Translations under genes and position numbers: made by a program
Shown here: positions 62,430 through 64,000 of the stretch, in pieces
Layout of the letters: each line of letters starts with the position of its first letter
Numbering within the stretch: position 1 is the stretch's first letter
Notes under the pieces: generated by a model
Database searches by the model: none
Told to the model about the DNA's origin: nothing
Seen by the model: the letters and a program-made list of their open reading frames with translations, nothing else
Origin: Neorhizobium huautlense
Lineage (GTDB): Bacteria > Pseudomonadota > Alphaproteobacteria > Rhizobiales > Rhizobiaceae
DNA length: 64,000 nt
Direction: 5' to 3'
Assembly: GCF_002968575.1 (NCBI RefSeq)
Contig: NZ_PVBM01000002.1
Coordinates: 1-64,000, forward strand

Positions 62430-62978
62430 ATGCGCGACTTTCGCGATGCCAAACTGATGGCAAAAAGCCTGCGTGAGGCGCTGGCAGAACGTAAGATAGA
62501 TCTTACCCATAGCCAGGCGCTCGAACTCGTCGCGAGCCAGTTCGGCTACGACAGTTGGAATGTGCTTGCCGCCAAGATCGAGGCGGTAGAGCCTCCGCAG
62601 AGGCGGGAGGCTGCGTCGATCCAGCCGGCGATCCCGATCTTCCGCATATTCTCCGTCGATAAGGCCATGGAGTTTTATTGTGGCTTTCTGGGCTTCGAGG
62701 TGGATTGGGAATACCGCTTTCACGACAACGCACCGCTTTATTGCCAGATTTCCCGCAGCGGCATGCTGATGCATCTAAGCGAGCATTCGGGCGATGCTTC
62801 ACCCGGTGCGCGGGTCTTTGTGCCCATGCAGGGCATCAGGCACTTCCATGCCGAATTGATCGGCAAGAACTATTCCTATATGAGGCCGGGGCTTGAAGAG
62901 GTGCCCTGGGGCCTGGAGGTCACGGTCACTGACCCTTTCAGCAACCGGACTACCTTCTGCGAGCGCCAGCAAGGCTAG
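62430..62978 (+). CDS. Glyoxalase/VOC-domain protein with N-terminal helical domain
   Basis: A 182-residue protein. Residues 1-60 (MRDFRDAKLMAKSLREALAE, LTHSQALELVASQFGYDSWNVL) form a small helical domain seen before VOC domains in 'glyoxalase superfamily' proteins; the rest (PIFRIFSVDKAMEFYCGFLGFEVDWE, LMHLSEHSGDASPGARVFV, LEVTVTDPFSNRTTFCE) is a single VOC module like bleomycin-resistance or GLOD4-type folds. TTGGAGGG precedes ATG 62430. No resistance phenotype can be deduced. Confidence 0.9.
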   Translation: MRDFRDAKLMAKSLREALAERKIDLTHSQALELVASQFGYDSWNVLAAKIEAVEPPQRREAASIQPAIPIFRIFSVDKAMEFYCGFLGFEVDWEYRFHDNAPLYCQISRSGMLMHLSEHSGDASPGARVFVPMQGIRHFHAELIGKNYSYMRPGLEEVPWGLEVTVTDPFSNRTTFCERQQG

Positions 62979-62987
62979 CGGTCGCCG

Positions 62988-63773
62988 CTAGCTCTTTTTC
63001 TTGGCAGTCGCGACCGGCTCGGTTGTCAGCTTGAAATCCGCCATTTCCTTTGGCGTCAGGTAATAGAGCCGGTCCGGCGGCGTTTCCAGGGCATTGATCC
63101 AGAGCCCGGCACCTATGCCCATCGCATCCAGATGCCGGGCTACCCGCGCGGTCGTCGCCTGCGCGGCCGACATGGCCTGTTCGGCGGTGGGCCTGTCCTT
63201 GCCACCATTGAAGACCTGATGCACGCCGACAACCGCGTCCTTCTCCGCCATGCGCCCAATACCGCCGGCGAAAACGATCGGGCAGGAGGAGGCGCAGAGG
63301 CCCTTCGTGGCCACCTTGGTGTCCAGCTTCTTCTCCCGGATCAGCTTCGACATGGTAAGCGCATCTTCGACCGAGCCGCCGGGCGAATTGAGCATCACCG
63401 TCTTCACATATTCGCCGCGGGCCTCGATCTCCTGTGCAAACCGACCCGCGGCACCAGGATCGATTGTCCCCTCGGCCAGAAGAACACCACTCGGTTTCAA
63501 CTCGAATTTCATCGGCTGGCGCAGCACTTCCTTGGAGCTCGCCGGCTGGACCGGCGGCGCGGCAGGCACTCCGTCCGTCAGTGCCGGAGGCAGGACGGGT
63601 TGGTCCTGGCGCAACGGGTCGTAGCCCGGAAGCTCCGCATTCATCGCGGTAATGTCGCGCACGTCGATGACAAGAAAAACCGCCGCGGCCGACAACAGGA
63701 TAAAGAAGGCGCCCCGCATGAGAACGCCGTCGTCCAGCTTCAACAGCGCCTCGATCGGCTTATCGATCCTCAT
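62988..63773 (-). CDS. Membrane-anchored ClpP-like periplasmic protein (COG3904 type)
   Basis: A 261-residue protein with one N-terminal membrane helix (about 20-38) and a periplasmic ClpP/crotonase-fold domain from about 95. NSPGGSVEDALTMSKLI resembles the oxyanion loop and GLCASSCPIVFAGG the nucleophile region with Ser preceding the cysteine. HQVFNGGKDRPTAEQAM follows. This matches predicted periplasmic proteases; the target is unknown. Its start overlaps the end of the upstream gene by 14 bases. Confidence 0.87.
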   Translation of the reverse strand: MRIDKPIEALLKLDDGVLMRGAFFILLSAAAVFLVIDVRDITAMNAELPGYDPLRQDQPVLPPALTDGVPAAPPVQPASSKEVLRQPMKFELKPSGVLLAEGTIDPGAAGRFAQEIEARGEYVKTVMLNSPGGSVEDALTMSKLIREKKLDTKVATKGLCASSCPIVFAGGIGRMAEKDAVVGVHQVFNGGKDRPTAEQAMSAAQATTARVARHLDAMGIGAGLWINALETPPDRLYYLTPKEMADFKLTTEPVATAKKKS

Positions 63774-64000
63774 GAGAGCGGTCCCGTGTGCGCGACTTGA
63801 GATCGATCGCGGTTATATTGTTCGGCTCTTGCGCGTCGTTCTCCGGTTCTGCCCTGGCGACGGCTTCTTCGATGCTGATGCCGCCAGCGGTGATCGCCCG
63901 CTGGACTTGCAGCGCCTGAAGTAGTTCCGCGGCAGTAATGCGTTCGGCAAAAGGCAGCTTTTCGTCCTGCCTGCGGATAGCGCCGTGAACGACCGCGAGA
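63760..64000 (-). CDS. End of an unidentified gene entering from the right edge (partial)
   Basis: The minus-strand frame ending in TAA at 63760 is open to the window edge: VVHGAIRRQDEKLPFAERIT, AELLQALQVQRAITAGGISI, EEAVARAEPENDAQ and SRTRDRSHEDR. Acidic/basic helical composition with no recognisable family; about 80 C-terminal residues are visible. It overlaps the ClpP-like gene by 14 bases, suggesting an operon. Confidence 0.6.
   Translation of the reverse strand, partial: LAVVHGAIRRQDEKLPFAERITAAELLQALQVQRAITAGGISIEEAVARAEPENDAQEPNNITAIDLKSRTRDRSHEDR

Noticed and set aside
1-64000. CRISPR arrays, tRNA/rRNA genes, prophage or conjugative elements
   Set aside because: Looked for regular direct repeats, tRNA-like T-loop patterns, and integrase, transposase or phage structural proteins; found none beyond the doubtful scrap at 37111-37207.

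Overview
The window is about 60% GC, densely coded on both strands, and reads as a chromosomal core segment of an alphaproteobacterium of the family Rhizobiaceae (Rhizobium, Agrobacterium and relatives). This rests on protein character: a PmtA-type phosphatidylethanolamine N-methyltransferase, an NDUFA9-like protein beside uppP, the ugpBAEC transporter, the imelysin / di-haem cytochrome / DUF1513 cluster, and small rhizobial proteins. The genus cannot be fixed from sequence reading alone. I see no rRNA or tRNA gene, CRISPR array, prophage or intact insertion sequence.

Layout. 1-6341: the start of a gene leaving the left edge, an aldo/keto reductase divergent from a Gfo/Idh/MocA oxidoreductase, a GtrA / GT2 / GT-C surface-glycosylation group, and two small unknown genes. 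6634-13790: xseA, a quinone-reductase-like flavoprotein, an exported cyclase-family protein, an EEP-fold protein, an M29 aminopeptidase, an MBL-fold hydrolase and ybaK. 13795-18685: an ArsC-like protein, a small protein, a soluble chemotaxis receptor, a VOC protein, a 2H phosphoesterase, ogt and a ClbS/DfsB protein. 18819-22071: guaA, a nucleosidase, a thioesterase and TspO. 22109-27163: a four-gene exported iron-type operon (imelysin, di-haem oxidoreductase, second imelysin, Tat-exported DUF1513 protein) with an Irr-like box in front. 27298-32185: rsmB, rlpA, an SDR, queG and a GST. 32342-34978: uppP, a small exported protein, an NDUFA9-like protein and DUF1330. 35157-37207: a DsbA-like protein, an atypical SDR with a divergent HxlR regulator, and a possible transposase scrap; this stretch looks like a local insertion. 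37206-40318: pyrF, a phosphatase-like gene, pmtA and dnaN.

40577-49564 on the + strand: rsmI, yraN, ugpBAEC behind a four-repeat Pho-box array, a cupin gene, gshB and comM. 49584-64000: cysK, dut, prfC, a ridA / Lrp / threonine dehydratase group, a LysR regulator divergent from a GST with a perfect palindrome between them, otsB-otsA, a class II amidotransferase, an MmcQ/YjbR protein, coaBC, a basic small protein with a possible frame-shifted continuation, a VOC protein, a membrane-anchored ClpP-like protein, and the end of a gene leaving the right edge.

Most of the window is housekeeping: nucleotide synthesis (guaA, pyrF, dut), translation and RNA modification (prfC, rsmB, rsmI, queG), replication and repair (dnaN, xseA, ogt), envelope and lipid (uppP, pmtA, rlpA), thiols (cysK, gshB) and osmoprotection (otsAB). 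The parts most worth a second look are the iron-type operon and its candidate Irr site, the Gtr-like glycosylation trio, the Pho-box array, several perfect palindromes in divergent or upstream regions, and a leader-peptide plus hairpin arrangement at the left edge.
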